Positions 1 through 11,128 of a stretch of 64,000 nucleotides of DNA are shown piece by piece (position 1 is the stretch's first letter; each line of letters opens with the position of its first letter). Source of the stretch: Lepus europaeus (Eukaryota > Chordata > Mammalia > Lagomorpha > Leporidae); assembly GCF_033115175.1 (NCBI RefSeq), contig NC_084827.1, forward strand, positions 55,303,201-55,367,200, given 5' to 3'. Below the pieces are notes generated by a model. It made no database searches. It worked only from the letters and a program-made list of their open reading frames with translations, and was not told the DNA's origin. The position numbers and the translations under genes are program-made.

Positions 1-879
1 TAGTGCTGCCACCTTGAGCCGGTCATCTGGGCCTCAGTCTGCTTATCTGCCTGGTAGTTTTGCATGAACAAAATAAAGCAAACCTCACAGTCACACATGA
101 ATGTCTTATGGGCCCACATATGAGATAAGTACACTAAAAGCTTCTACCAGGAGCTGAGATGTAATTTAAGTAACACCAACCTCCCCAGCAGCAAGTTCCA
201 TCAGTAAAGTGATTTGAAAGCCTCTCTTGTTTTTGAGGAACATGTGGGATGCTTCTATGCGTTGGAAAGCAGAACAAATTTGTAATTTCTGAAAACATGA
301 CTTTGGGAAGGAAAACACAAAGCAAAATGCTACCACTGGTAAAGCCCTGGCTGCCTGATCCATGTAGCATCTGGTGGAGCAGTGAACTGCAGCCTCACGC
401 TCCTTTACAAGTGGCTGTGATGGCCTCACACTCCCAGGCTGTTACCACAGAAGGTCAGCATTCCCGTTGGGTGCTGGGAAATTCCTCAGGGAACCTGCTC
501 TGTGATAAACAGGCAGGTGTGGGAATGTAGAACAAGGAGAGACAGGCGGAAGTATGCAGACCATGCTTACAATGTAACCAGATGGAGGGGTCTTCTGCCA
601 CACTAAGGGTGGACAGAGTGTGTGGGGGCTGCCTTGCATTTTATTAGCAGGTGCCAGCCCTGTCCCCAGAGCCTGCTGAGACTCTCCGAAGTGCTCTGAA
701 GGGTGTGATGGCAACAACACCTGCCCGGAAGACACAGAAGGAGGCCTCTGATGCCAGGTTGCCAGGGCTCACAGGAATGTTCTTTGGTCCACTCCTGCAG
801 GACCAGGGCTTCTTCCTTCCCTCCATGGCACTTGAGCTCCTACAATTATTTTGAATCTGCAGTTTAAATAAAAATCTGG
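1..879. other. Unassigned intergenic sequence
   Basis: I recognise no gene or repeat here. The open frames are short, overlap one another and lack splice or coding signals. Confidence 0.4.
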
Positions 880-1223
880 CGGTTGGCGTTGTGGCATAGT
901 GTGTAAACCTGGGCTTAAGATGCTGGCTTCTCACATAGGCACTGGTTCCAGTCCCAGCTGCTCCACTTCCGATCCAGCTCCCTGCTAATGCACCTGGGAA
1001 AGCAGTGGAAGATGGCCCAAGTACTTGGGCCCCTGCACTCACGTGGGCAACCTGGAAGAAGCTCCTGGCTCCTGGCTTTGGATTGGCTCAGCTCCAGCCA
1101 TTGTGGCCATCTGGGGAGTGAAGCACTGAATGAAAGATCTCTCTCTCTCTCTCTCTCTCTCCCTCTCTCTCTTTCTAACTCTACCTCTCAAGTATATAAA
1201 TAAAATCTTTAAAAAAAAAAAAA
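880..1223 (+). mobile_element. C-SINE (lagomorph tRNA-derived SINE)
   Basis: A full-length copy. It has the tRNA-like head (GTGGCATAG as A box, GGTTCCAGTCC as B box), the body motif GGAAAGCAGTGGAAGATGGC, a (TC)n block, and an AATAAAATCTTT tail running into poly(A). Confidence 0.93.
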
Positions 1224-1227
1224 GTCT

Positions 1228-1572
1228 GGGGGCCGGCGCTGTGGCTTAGCAGGTAAAGCCACTACCTGCAGTGCCGGCATCCCATATGGGCGCCAGTTTG
1301 AGTTCTGGCTGCTCCACTTCCGATCCAGCTCTCTGCTATGGCCTAGGAAAGCAGCAGAGGATGGCCCAAGTCCCTGGGCCCCTGCCCTCATGTGGGAGAC
1401 CCGGAGGAAGCTCCTGGCTCCTGGTTTTGGATGGGCGTAGCTCCAGCCATTGCAGATGTGAACCAGCAGATGGAAGACACCCCTCCCCCCACCTCTCTCT
1501 CTGCCTCTGCTTCTCTCTGTGTAACTCTGACTTTCAAATAAATAAATAAATAAATCTTTTAAAGAAAAAGTA
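1228..1572 (+). mobile_element. C-SINE
   Basis: A full-length copy starting GGGGCCGGCGCTGTGG directly after the tail of the previous one. It ends in (AAAT)n before TCTTTTAAAG. Confidence 0.93.
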
Positions 1573-1752
1573 TGTGGCTTGATTTAGGATGTTTTCACTA
1601 CCTACGACAGAACTCAATTCAAACTAGATTGGAGGGGGTGGATTATTAGCACATCTTACTGAAATGCCCAGGAGATTTTGGGCATGGCAGAATCAAGGTA
1701 CTCAAACAAGGGTGTCGGGAATTTGTCTCCTAACTCTCTCTCTCTCTCTCTC

Positions 1753-2102
1753 CTTTTTTTTTAAAGATTTATTTATTCATTTGACAGAGTTATACAGAGT
1801 TATACAGAGGGAGAAGGAGAGGCAGAGAGAGCGAGAGAGAGAGGTCTTCCATCCGTTGGTTCACTCCTCAATTGGCCACAATGGCTGGAGCTGTGCCCAT
1901 CCAAAGCCAGGAGCCAGGAGTTTCCTCTGGGTCTCTCATGTGGATGCAGGAACCCAAGGAGCTAGGCCATCTTCCACTGCTTTCCCAGGCCTTAGCAGAG
2001 AGCTGGATCGGAAGTAGAGTAGCCGGGAGTTGAACTGGTGCCCATATGGGATGCTGGCACCACAGGTGCCAGCCCCACCAGCTACACCATAGCGCCGGCC
2101 CC
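1753..2102 (-). mobile_element. C-SINE
   Basis: An inverted full-length copy: T-rich tail at left, head AGCGCCGGCCCC at right (2091-2102). Confidence 0.93.
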
Positions 2103-2399
2103 TCCTATCTCCTGCTTTGGCTTTTTGGAGGTTGGCTTTATTCCCAGGCTAGGAGGCCCTGTGGTGATGACAGGGCCACTAGCTGCTCAGAGGCCCTGTA
2201 AAGAGTGCCTGCCTGCAACTGTTCCAGCAAGAGTCCACGATGTGCCGGGTCCTGCGGCCTGGATCTCAGACTCTCAGGCAAGAGCTCCTGCTGGGGGCCC
2301 TCCATTCACATCCCAAGGGCTGGTGGTGGGCAAAGGTGGTGAACTCCAGGTTAGCCGGAGGGCGGATGCACAAAGCCAGGAAGCAACAGTCGCCTGGGC

Positions 2400-3010
2400 A
2401 CCCCAATCCTCCTTCCGTTTCTCAGTGACGCCCCGGCCCTAATGCCCACAGGGGCCTCAGGTGACCGTCTCCTCTGCCTTTTCCCTAAGCAATTCGGCAC
2501 CCGGCACGTCTCTCTCCAGGACCGTCCTCACTCAGCCGGTTGCCTGCTGTGGGAGGCGGGTTGCTGTGCAGGCTGGGCCCAAGGCTGAAGGAGACGGTGC
2601 CAGGACTCTCTCCCTTAGCGGCTCTCCGGCTGGGAAACCAGCGTGGCCGAGGGGTGGGGCTGCGCTAGCTCTGGTGCGTGGTATGCTGTGGAGGGATCTG
2701 CTCCACACCAGAGTCTCACTCAGGGGGCTGAGACTGCGGACTCCAGTGGGGCTCCGAGTCAGGCCGGGGGCGCCTCAGAGGTTCTTTTCCAGAGGGACGC
2801 ATGCAGCAGTCTGAGCACGGAAGCTCCCGCAGACCGGCTGCTCGGCGTCTTCCTCCCCTCGTGCGCATGCCCAGGATCGGGAGCGGAAGGGGCTGTGCCC
2901 CGGCACGGCCGGAAGACGATCTGGCTTCCGAGATGCCCCTTACACCGCCTGCCTCCGCTGCCATTGAGGCCTCGGCTTTGTGAAGTGGGTGTGGGGGTTA
3001 GAATCACTGG
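2400..3010. promoter_or_regulatory. CpG-rich islet, candidate unannotated promoter
   Basis: This GC- and CpG-rich block between SINEs carries an NRF1-type TGCGCATGC (2862-2870) and three ETS-type cores (2883-2889, 2909-2915, and CTTCCG at 2925-2930) within 70 bp. This combination is common in TATA-less promoters. No coding exon is recognisable beside it; open frames of 117-141 codons overlap but match nothing I know. Confidence 0.4.
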
Positions 3011-3634
3011 GAGGAAAAATGGCCGGCACGGGCACTGGCTTACCGAGTCCCATTTCCAGCTAAGGTGAATCCTGAGAAGTAGTCCCATGGTACAAACGGG
3101 AAAATACAGAGTAGTCTATTAGAAAAACAAAGAAACAAACACACAAAAGGCAGCACTAGGAGCTGAGAGAGGTTAGCACGAGATGCAGGAAGGGCACGCG
3201 GGGGCCGCTTTGCGCCATGGTTCCACTGTGCAGGGTCACGGAGGTAGTGCAAAGAGCCCAAGACACCTGTGGATGGTCAGACATTTTAGGTGCCACTCAG
3301 AAGGAAAACACGCTGCCGGTGAGGCTGCTGTGCCACAGGTGGGTTCCGATGAGTGAATCTGCGGCCTGTTTGTGGAGTCCTGCTCCCTTCTGACCCAGCA
3401 AGGCAGAGTGGGGAGGAGAAGGGGCAAAGGCGGCACAGGTAGGACAGGCCAAGGGCTGACTCCGTAGGAGGAATCCTCCGTGCTACCAGGCACACAGTGT
3501 GGGTGCTGAGCATCACGAGGGGAAGATGCAGACGGGCTCCCTAGGACAGGCAGCAAACCATGGTCTTCCTTGGAGCCGGCCCTTGTTCCTCCCAAGGGGA
3601 TCGTCTCATGTCTCAAATATACAATTTGATTAGA
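3011..3634. other. Unassigned intergenic sequence
   Basis: No recognisable repeat or gene. It follows the CpG islet and could hold a noncoding transcript if that islet is active. Confidence 0.3.
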
Positions 3635-3998
3635 AGGGCAGGCACTGTGGCTCAGCAGGTAAGGCCTGCGGCAAAGGCATCCCATATGTGCACCACTGGT
3701 TCCAGTCCCAGCTGCTCCACTTCTGATCCAATTCTTTGCTAATGCACCTGGGAAAGCAGCAGAAGATGATCCAAGTACTTGGGCTTCTGCACCTAGGTGG
3801 GATACCTGGATGAAGTTCCAGGCTGCTGGTTTTGGCCTGGCCCAGCCCTGGCTGTTGGGGCCATCTGGTGAGTGAACCAGCAGATGGAAGATCTCTCTCT
3901 CTCTTTCTCTCTCTCCTCTCTCCCTCTCCCCTCTCCCCTCTCCCTCTCTCTCTTTCTCTCCCTATGTGTTTCAAATAAATAAATCCTAGCAAAGAAAA
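3635..3998 (+). mobile_element. C-SINE
   Basis: A full-length copy starting GGGCAGGCACTGTGGCTCAG, with a long CT-rich block (3893-3960) and an AATAAATAAATC tail. Confidence 0.9.
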
Positions 3999-4092
3999 GA
4001 AAAACATAATAAAGAGAAAGGAGCACAGACTTGGAGCCAGGCTGCCGTAGGCTTGATTCCTGACTCCAAACTTTTAAATGAAACTCTTGAAA

Positions 4093-4125
4093 AGAATTTT
4101 AAATTTTGTTTTAATTTTTATTTAG

Positions 4126-4176
<51 letters not shown>

Positions 4177-4447
4177 GAGATCTTCCATCCACTGGTTCAC
4201 TCCCCAAATGCCTGTATCACCCAGGGCTGGCCAGGCTGAAGCCAGTAGGCTGGATTCAATCCAGATATCCCAAGTGGGTGGCAGGGTCTGAAGTACTTGA
4301 GCCATCACCTGCTGCCTCCCAGGTGCATTAGCAGGAAGCTGGAAATGGAAGCAGAACTGGGTCTGGGACCCAGATACTCCAATTTGAGATTCAGGCCTCT
4401 CAAGAAGTGAAGAAGTGACTTAACTGCTGTGCAAAAGCCCACTGCCT
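4093..4447 (-). mobile_element. C-SINE, diverged
   Basis: An inverted copy with a (GA)n run of about 40 bp (4131-4170) and a worn head. Confidence 0.85.
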
Positions 4448-4451
4448 TAAC

Positions 4452-4819
4452 TTCAAAATTTTTAAAAATATTTACTTATTTGAAAGGCAGAGTTCCGGGG
4501 AGGAGAGGGAGAGGGAGAGGTAGAAGGAGGGGAGGGGGAGGAGAGGGAGATGGAGAGGGAGAAGAGGGAGAAAGAGAAAGAGAAATACCTTCTATCCATT
4601 GGTCACTCCACAAATGAACTAGGCCAAAGCCAGGAGCTTTATCCAGGTATCCCATGTAGATGCAGGGGTCCAATTATTTGGGTCATTTCCCACTACTTTC
4701 TCAGGCCATTAGCAGGGAGCTGGATTGGAAATGGTGCAGCTGGGACTTGAACCATCGTCCATTTGGGATACTGGCATTGCAGACAGCAGTTTAACCTGCA
4801 ACACCACAATACTGGCCCC
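4452..4819 (-). mobile_element. C-SINE, diverged
   Basis: An inverted copy beside the previous one, with an impure purine tract (4497-4585) in place of the usual GA run. The head ends ACTGGCCCC. Confidence 0.87.
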
Positions 4820-5427
4820 TTGACTCTAACCTTGAAGCTGGTGTCTGCACAGAATTGATGTCCCAAGGACTGATACCTGAGAATAGCTCAGAGAATACAG
4901 TGTGGGAGGTGCCAGTTATCCCTGATGAGAGGATTGCTTTAGTTTCATTTCTTCTCCCTTCATTAAATAATTGCTTAATGTGAAATATAATCACTTGTAT
5001 AAACTGAAAAGACAGTTATAGAATTTCAGGGCTGCACACGAGCTGAGATATCCTATTGCAAGGTCACTGCCACATTGCCAAGTCCAGTGATCCATTTGTA
5101 GACTTCATTTTACTTAATCTGCCAGCATTGGATCAAGTCCTCTGAACTTTTCCCTTCATAGCACTCAGTTCCTCTGACTTCCGGGACACTGCTCTGGTTT
5201 TCTGCTCATCTCACCGCTTCCCCTTCCCGGTGTCTTGTTGGGTCCTGCCCTTAGCTCTGACTTGTAAGCCTGACAGTGCTCCAGGCCACGTGCTCCTTTG
5301 CCACGTCCATTAGCTTCCTGGCTACACCCTGATGCAATGGTTTCATCTCAGAACTCTCCTCTGAACTTGTTTCTCCAGCTAAACATTTGAACTCTAACTG
5401 CTAGCTAACTGAAATTCACACTTGTCA
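4820..5427. other. Unassigned, possibly an ancient repeat
   Basis: No gene seen. The part from about 5100 to 5400 vaguely resembles ancient LINE coding sequence, but I cannot place it. Confidence 0.3.
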
Positions 5428-5611
5428 TATCTTTCTTTTTATTTATTTCTTTAGAGGCATAGACACAAAGAGATACAGAGAGACAGCAATTTGTCTTTTA
5501 TCCTCTGGTTCACTCCCCAGATGCCTGCAATAGCCAGGGCTGGGTCAGGCCAAAGCCAGGAGTGTAGAACTCAATCATAGTCTCCTACATGGGTGGCAGG
5601 AACCCAAATAC
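5428..5611 (-). mobile_element. C-SINE, head missing
   Basis: The tail and body (CTCTGGTTCACTCCCCAGAT, GCCAAAGCCAGGAG) are present up to AACCCAAATACTCC. The tRNA head is absent. Confidence 0.8.
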
Positions 5612-5731
5612 TCCCCAAAGGCTCCACCTCCAAACATGATAATTAGGTTAAGTTTCCATCCTCTTACCATTAATGTAAGATTTGGGGGACTTACTGCTCA
5701 GTTCCAGGGGAAAAATATTCAGGCCACAGCA
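5612..5731 (-). repeat. Possible ancient MaLR-type LTR fragment
   Basis: Read on the minus strand, the piece resembles the start of an old mammalian LTR of MaLR type. It is a worn fossil fragment with no internal region. The family call is from memory and weak. Confidence 0.25.
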
Positions 5732-5991
5732 TGTACCTTTTGGGAACTGTTGGAACTTTGGCACCACTTGCTTGTATGACCTATGTAGGTAGGTAATTAA
5801 ATTAAAGAGGGAAAAAGAAGGAAGTCAACAACAACAACAAAAAGCCAAAAAAAGGGCCTTCATATGGGTGGTTCTGTTTTAGCCTCAAATCAGATAACCA
5901 GCTAAGTCCACAAGTGTGAGACAGGAAACATTACTGAACTTCTGAGTGCATATTTATACCAGACATACATCTGCAATGATTTTTTAAAAAG

Positions 5992-6326
5992 TGGGGCTGT
6001 GGCTGTGGCATCACTGGTAAAGCCACTGCCTGCAGTGCCAGCATCCCACATGGGCGCCGGTTCGAGTCTCAGCTGCTCCACTTCCAGTCCAGCCCCCTGC
6101 TAATGTGCCTGGGAAAGCAGTAGAAGATGGTCCAAGTGCTTGGGCCCCTGCACCCATGTGGGAAACCCGGAAGAAGCTCCTGGCTCCTGGCTTAGGATTG
6201 GCCCAGCTGTAGCCATTGCAGCCCTTTGGGGAGTGAACTAGCAGATGGAAGACATCTGTCTCTCCCTTTATCTTTCTGTAACTCTGCCTTTCAAATAAGT
6301 AAATAATCTTTTTTTTTTTTTTTAAA
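5992..6326 (+). mobile_element. C-SINE
   Basis: A full-length copy from GGGGCTGTGGCTGTGGCATC to CTTTCAAATAAGTAAATAATC followed by a T-rich run. Confidence 0.92.
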
Positions 6327-6858
6327 GCTAGCTAGGAAAAAGCCATGCAATTTATCATCTAGCTGAGTTAATAAAAAACAGGAGAAAAATTGACACACTC
6401 CTTCAGAAAGGTGAATTGCCATCTGAATAGTTTCTCCTGTGGGACAGGGTATTTTCCTTGGTTCCCTTGTTAAAGTCCTGCTTTCCCCTGCACCAGCAAC
6501 ACAGCATTCCCCGTCCAAACACCCAAATCACAGAAGACTCTGAGTAAAGCTGCCAGGGACAACAGCATTGCTCGTGGTGCATGTGCTATGAAAGCTATGT
6601 TTGGCAGGTATCAGATGTCTGAATTTCTTTTCCTGGGCATTGTAGGGTTGATAGTGTTTATTTATAACACGGGAGATTCTAAAATTGGCCATGATCAGGA
6701 CAGAAAAGTAATGTCCATGACAATGCTGCATTTCCTTCTTTGTTAGCACAAAGGGAAGCAGAGCAGGCCACAAAGACACTTGGCAAGCAATTTAGTTATA
6801 AAACAGACTGGGCCTTGGGAAAGAGAAGCTTGAAGCTAGGTATGTGAGACATTCTCTA
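6327..6858. other. Unassigned intergenic sequence
   Basis: No recognisable gene or repeat. Confidence 0.35.
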
Positions 6859-6866
6859 ACATGAAT

Positions 6867-6922
6867 TTTTTTCTTTTTAAAAGATTTATTTATTTATTTG
6901 AAAGGCAGTTACAGAGAGGGAG

Positions 6923-6970
<48 letters not shown>

Positions 6971-7230
6971 CTTCCATCCACTGGTTCATTCCCCAAATGG
7001 CCACAACCGCCAGAACTGGGCTGATCCAAAGCCAGCAGCCAGTAGCTTCTTCTAGGTCTTCCATGCAGGTGCAGGGGCCCAAGAACTTGGGCCATCTCCC
7101 ACTGCTTTCCAAGGTGATAGCAAAGAGATGGATCAGAAGTGGAGCAGCTGGGACTTGAACCAGCACCCATATGGGATGCTGGCACTGCAGGCAGAGGCTT
7201 TACCCACTATGCCACAGTGCCAGCCTCAGG
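6867..7230 (-). mobile_element. C-SINE with target-site duplication
   Basis: An inverted full-length copy flanked by ACATGAAT at 6859-6866 and 7231-7238. The (GA)n run covers about 6928-6968. Confidence 0.93.
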
Positions 7231-7451
7231 ACATGAATCTTGACCTAAGATAAGCCCTAGCTTCCCAACCAGTTTTCTGCTCTTGTTTGTGAGAGAAGAA
7301 AGGTCAGTAATAGATTATCTCGATAGAAAGTGAAAAATAATTCCAAAATTTTGAGATTTACTAATTGAAATAAAAAAATGCCCTAAAATTCTAAAAGTTC
7401 AGTGTTTACTGTGTTTATCATTAAGATCTCATGAATTGGAAATAAAACTAG

Positions 7452-7731
7452 GGGGTAGGACTGTGGTGCAGTGGGCTGTTTGAGTCCTGGCTACCCTGCT
7501 TCTGATCCAGCTCCATGTTAATGTGTCTGGGAAGGCAGTGGAAGTTGGCTCAAGTACTTGGATCCCTGCCCCCAATGTGGGAGACCCAGATGGAGTTCCT
7601 GGATCCTGGCTTTGGCCTGGCTCAGCCCTGGCTGTTGCAGACATTTGGGGAGTGAACATGCTCATAAAAGATCTCTTCCTCTTTCTCTCTGTCACTCTGC
7701 CTTTCAAATAGATCAATACATAACACTTTTT
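7452..7731 (+). mobile_element. C-SINE, internal deletion in head
   Basis: The head GTAGGACTGTGGTGCAGTGG jumps straight to TTTGAGTCCTGG, so the part between the A and B boxes is lost. Its tail was the target for the next element. Confidence 0.9.
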
Positions 7732-8050
7732 AAAAAAAAAATTATTTATTTATTTGAGAGGTAGAGTTACAGACAGAGAAAGAGAGAAAGGTCTTCCATC
7801 TGTTGCTTCATTCCCCCAAATGGCTGCAATGGCTGGAACCCAGTCAATCCAAAGCCAGGAGATAGGAGCTTCATCTGGGTCTTCCACATGGGTGCAGGAA
7901 CCCAAAGACTTGGGCCATCTTCTACTGCTTTCCCAGGCCATAGCAGAGAGCTGGATTGAAAGTGGAGCAGCTGGGACTCGAACCAGCGCCCATATGGGAT
8001 GCTGGCACCTGAAGAGGAGGCTTAGCCCACTACCCCACAGCTCTGGCCCC
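7732..8050 (-). mobile_element. C-SINE inserted in the tail of another C-SINE
   Basis: An inverted full-length copy flanked by TACATAACACTTTTT (7717-7731) and TACATAAAACTTTTT (8051-8065), 14 of 15 matching. The remainder of the host SINE tail follows it. Confidence 0.92.
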
Positions 8051-8160
8051 TACATAAAACTTTTTAAAAAGAAAAATAAAACCAAACTTAGCATAGTGAG
8101 TGGAAAATAGGAAACTCTGAATCCTTTGAATTAGAGATTGTGTTTAAAGTAATTATGATA

Positions 8161-8480
8161 GGGGCTGGCGCTGTGATGCAGTGGGCCTGCAGTGCAGGCA
8201 TCCCATATGGGCGCCGGTTCGAGACCCGGCTGCTCCACTTCCAATCCAGCTCTCTGCTATGGCCTGGGAAAGCAGTAGAAGATGGCCTAAGTCCTTGGGC
8301 CCCTGCATCCACATGGGAGACCTGGAAGAAGCTCCTGGCTCCTGGTTTCAGCCTGGCCCAGCGCCAACCATTGCAGCCATTTGGGGAGTGACCAGTTGAT
8401 GGAAGATCTTTCTCTCTATCTCTGTGTCTCCCTCTCTCTGTAACTCTACCTTTCAAACAAATAAATCTTAAAAAAAATTA
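8161..8480 (+). mobile_element. C-SINE
   Basis: Starts GGGGCTGGCGCTGTGATGCA and is close to the family consensus; the head is slightly shortened. The tail is CAAATAAATCTTAAAAAA. Confidence 0.92.
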
Positions 8481-8571
8481 AATTGTGCGACCCATCCCCC
8501 ATCAGGGAAAGTTCAAATAACAAACAAAAAGTAGAGCCATGAATCTGGCAAACACTCAAGAACAGTAAACT

Positions 8572-8878
8572 GGGGCCAGGGCTGTGGCATAGCAAGCTAA
8601 GCCTCCACCTGCAGTGTTGACATCCAATATGGGTGCTGATTTGAGTCCCAGCTGCTCCATTTCTGAGCCAGCTCTCTGCTCATCTGCCTGGGAAAGCAGT
8701 AGAAGATGGCCCAAGTGCTTGGGCCCCTGCACCCATGTGGGAAACCTGGAAGAAGATCCTGGCTCCTGGCTTTGGGTTGGCCTAACTCTGGCTGTTGTGG
8801 CCATTTGGGGAGTGAACCAGCAGATGGAAGACCTTTCTCTCTGTCTCTCAAGTAAATAAAATCTTTAGAAAAATAAAG
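8572..8878 (+). mobile_element. C-SINE
   Basis: Starts GGGGCCAGGGCTGTGGCATA. The CT block is short, and the tail is AAGTAAATAAAATCTTTAG. Confidence 0.92.
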
Positions 8879-9058
8879 AATGCTAAATTATAAAATCATT
8901 TGCTTATAAATATTATGCAATTAACCTAAGCTATATTTATTCATGCTTATACACAATTTGGTAAGCTAGAAGTGTTCATGGTTTAAATTAATAGTATGTT
9001 GTATTGCTGGTGATCCTGATGTGCGTGTGTGTGTAAAATTATGCTTCTAAGGGATATC

Positions 9059-9358
9059 TTAAAATTAAAAAAAAAAAGTTTATTTTATATGAAAGGGAGA
9101 AAGAAAAAGATACCTGACTGCCTACGACAGTCAGGGCTGGACCAGGCAGAAGCCAGGAGCTCAGAACTCCAACAGGGTCTCCCTTGTGGGTGGTGGGGAA
9201 CCAAGTGCTAGAGTCATCATTTGCTGCCTCCCAGGGTGTACATGAGTAGGAAGCTGGAATTGGAAGTGTAGCTGGGACTTGGAACTCGAATCTGGCCCTC
9301 AGATATGGGATGCAGGCATTCCAGGTGGTGTCTTAACTACCGTATCAAATGCCTGCAC
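9059..9358 (-). mobile_element. C-SINE, old
   Basis: A strongly diverged inverted copy. AGCCAGGAGCTCAGAACTCC and TGCTGCCTCCCAGG mark the older subfamily body. Confidence 0.75.
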
Positions 9359-10020
9359 CTAAAAAAATTTATTAAGTTGAAAGGCACACACTCACGCGCA
9401 CACACACACACAGCTCTCCCATCTGCTATCTCAATCCCCAAATGCCTGCAACAGGCAGGGTTAGGCCAGGCTGAAGCCAGGAGTCAGGATTCGGGTCTCC
9501 TATGTGGGTGGCAGGGATCTAACTACTTGAACCATCACTTGCTGTCTCTCAAGGTATGTATTATAGGAAGCTGGATCAGAAGCCAAGAAGACAGGACCTG
9601 AACCAAGCATTCTGATATGGCACGTGGGTGTCCGAAGTGGTAGTTTTTTTAAACATTTATTTATTTATTTGAAAGTCAGAGTTACACACAGAGAGAAGGG
9701 GAGGCAGAGAAAGAGAGGTCTTCCATTTGCTGGTTCACTCCCCAGTCAGTCGTAATGGCCAGAGCTGTGCAGCTGCTCAGATCCGAAGCAAGGAGCCAGG
9801 AGCTTCTTCTGGGCCTCCCATGCTGGTGCAGGGGCCCAAGGATTTGGGCCATCTTCTATTGCTTTCGCAGCCCAAAGCAGAGAGCTGGATTGGAAGTGGA
9901 GCAGCTGGGATTTGAACTGGTGCCTACATGGGATGCTGGCACTGCAGGTGGTGGCTTTACCTGCTATGACACAGCACTAGCTCCCCGAAGTGATAGCTTA
10001 ACTGATGTACCAAATGCTCC
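9359..10020 (-). mobile_element. C-SINE, old, split by a younger C-SINE
   Basis: The body spans 9359-9643. The last part of the head resumes at about 9997 (CTTAACTGATGTACCAAATG) after the insertion at 9644-9984. An impure (CA)n run lies at 9385-9412. Confidence 0.82.
9644..9984 (-). mobile_element. C-SINE nested in an older C-SINE
   Basis: An inverted full-length copy flanked by CCGAAGTGGTAG (9632-9643) and CCGAAGTGATAG (9985-9996). Confidence 0.92.
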
Positions 10021-10044
10021 CTCCCAAGGGAATGTTAACATTTA

Positions 10045-10389
10045 GGCCGGCGCCGTGGCTCACTAGGCTAATCCTCCGCCTGTGGCGCTGGCACCCCGGG
10101 TTCTAGTCCCAGTTGGGGCGCCGGATTCTGTCCTGGTTGCTCCTCTTCCAGTCCAACTCTCTGCTGTGGCCCGGGAGGGCAGTGGAGGATGGCCCAGGTC
10201 CTTGGGCCTTGCACCCGCATGGGAGACCAGGAGGAAGCACCTGGCTCCTGGCTTCAGATTGGCGCAGCATGCCGGCCGTAGCGGCCACTTGGAGGGTGAA
10301 CCAATGGAAAAAGGAAGACCTTTCTCTCTGTATCTCTCTCTCTCTGTCTACCTGCCTGTAAAAAAAGAAAAAGGAAAAAAAAAAAAAAA
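10045..10389 (+). mobile_element. C-SINE, poly(A)-tailed subfamily
   Basis: The head is GGCCGGCGCCGTGGCTCACT and the 3' end is CTGCCTGTAAAAAAAG rather than CAAATAAATC. It is flanked by GAATGTTAACATTTA (10030-10044) and GAATGTTGACATTTA (10390-10404). Confidence 0.94.
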
Positions 10390-10417
10390 GAATGTTGACA
10401 TTTAGAATATAAATCCT

Positions 10418-10726
10418 GGAGCCAGCACTGTGGCGCAGTGGGTTAAAGCCCTGGGCTAAGGCACCAGCACCCCATACTGGCGCCAGTTCTAGTCCCAGCT
10501 GCTCCTCTTCCGATCCACTGCCTGCTATGGCCTAGGAAAGCAGTGGAAGATGGCCCAAGTGCTTGGGCCCCTGCACCCACGTGGGAGACCCGGAGGAAGC
10601 TCATGGCTCCTGGCTTCGGATCAGCTCAGCTCCGGCCGTTGCGGCCATCTGGGGAGTGAACTAGCAGATGGAAGACCTCTCTGTGTAACTCCGTCTTTCA
10701 AATAAATAAAATAAATCTTAAAAGAA
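10418..10726 (+). mobile_element. C-SINE
   Basis: Near-consensus body with a very short CT block (CTCTCTGTGTAACTCC). Tail AAATAAATAAAATAAATC. Confidence 0.92.
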
Positions 10727-10782
10727 ATACAAATCCCTTTGATAATTTAAGTTTTGCCCATTTCTGTTAAGTGCAATTTGAT

Positions 10783-11024
10783 TGTAGCATCCTACACGAG
10801 CGCCATACACGAGTCCTGGCTGCCCTGCCTACCCAGCTCCCTGCTACTGTGCCTGAAAAGGCAGCGGAGGATGGGCCAAGGCGGGGCCCCAGCACCCTCG
10901 TGGGAGACCTAGAAGCTCCTGGCTTCAGCCTGGCCAAGCCCTGGCTGTTGCAGCCATTTGGGGAGTGAACCAGCAGATGGAAGACCTCTCTCTAACTGCC
11001 TTTCAAATAAATAAATCTTAATAA
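10783..11024 (+). mobile_element. C-SINE, 5' truncated
   Basis: Begins at the B-box side (ACGAGTCCTGGCTGCCCTGC). The rest is complete, down to CAAATAAATAAATC. Confidence 0.87.
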
Positions 11025-11128
11025 AAAGTTTGATTCAGCCTAACTGGCTGCTTGTTTATACAAATTTATGGACAAATACCTAAACTCTGTGGGCTTCCAT
11101 TTACTTATGTTTTAAATGTTAGTTGCTG

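Noticed and set aside
1228-1320. tRNA-like sequences with A and B boxes
   Set aside because: Present at the head of almost every C-SINE; these are SINE promoters, not tRNA genes.
2643-3068. A 141-codon plus-strand open frame in the CpG islet
   Set aside because: Overlaps equally long frames on the other strand; GC-rich DNA gives long open frames by chance, and the peptide matches nothing I know.
4131-4170. Regularly spaced direct repeats that might suggest a CRISPR array
   Set aside because: They are GA microsatellites and SINE body repeats; the genome is mammalian and there are no spacers.
5100-5400. Sequence recalling an ancient LINE (L2/CR1-like) coding region
   Set aside because: The resemblance is only a loose memory of a family phrase; no conserved residues could be lined up with confidence.
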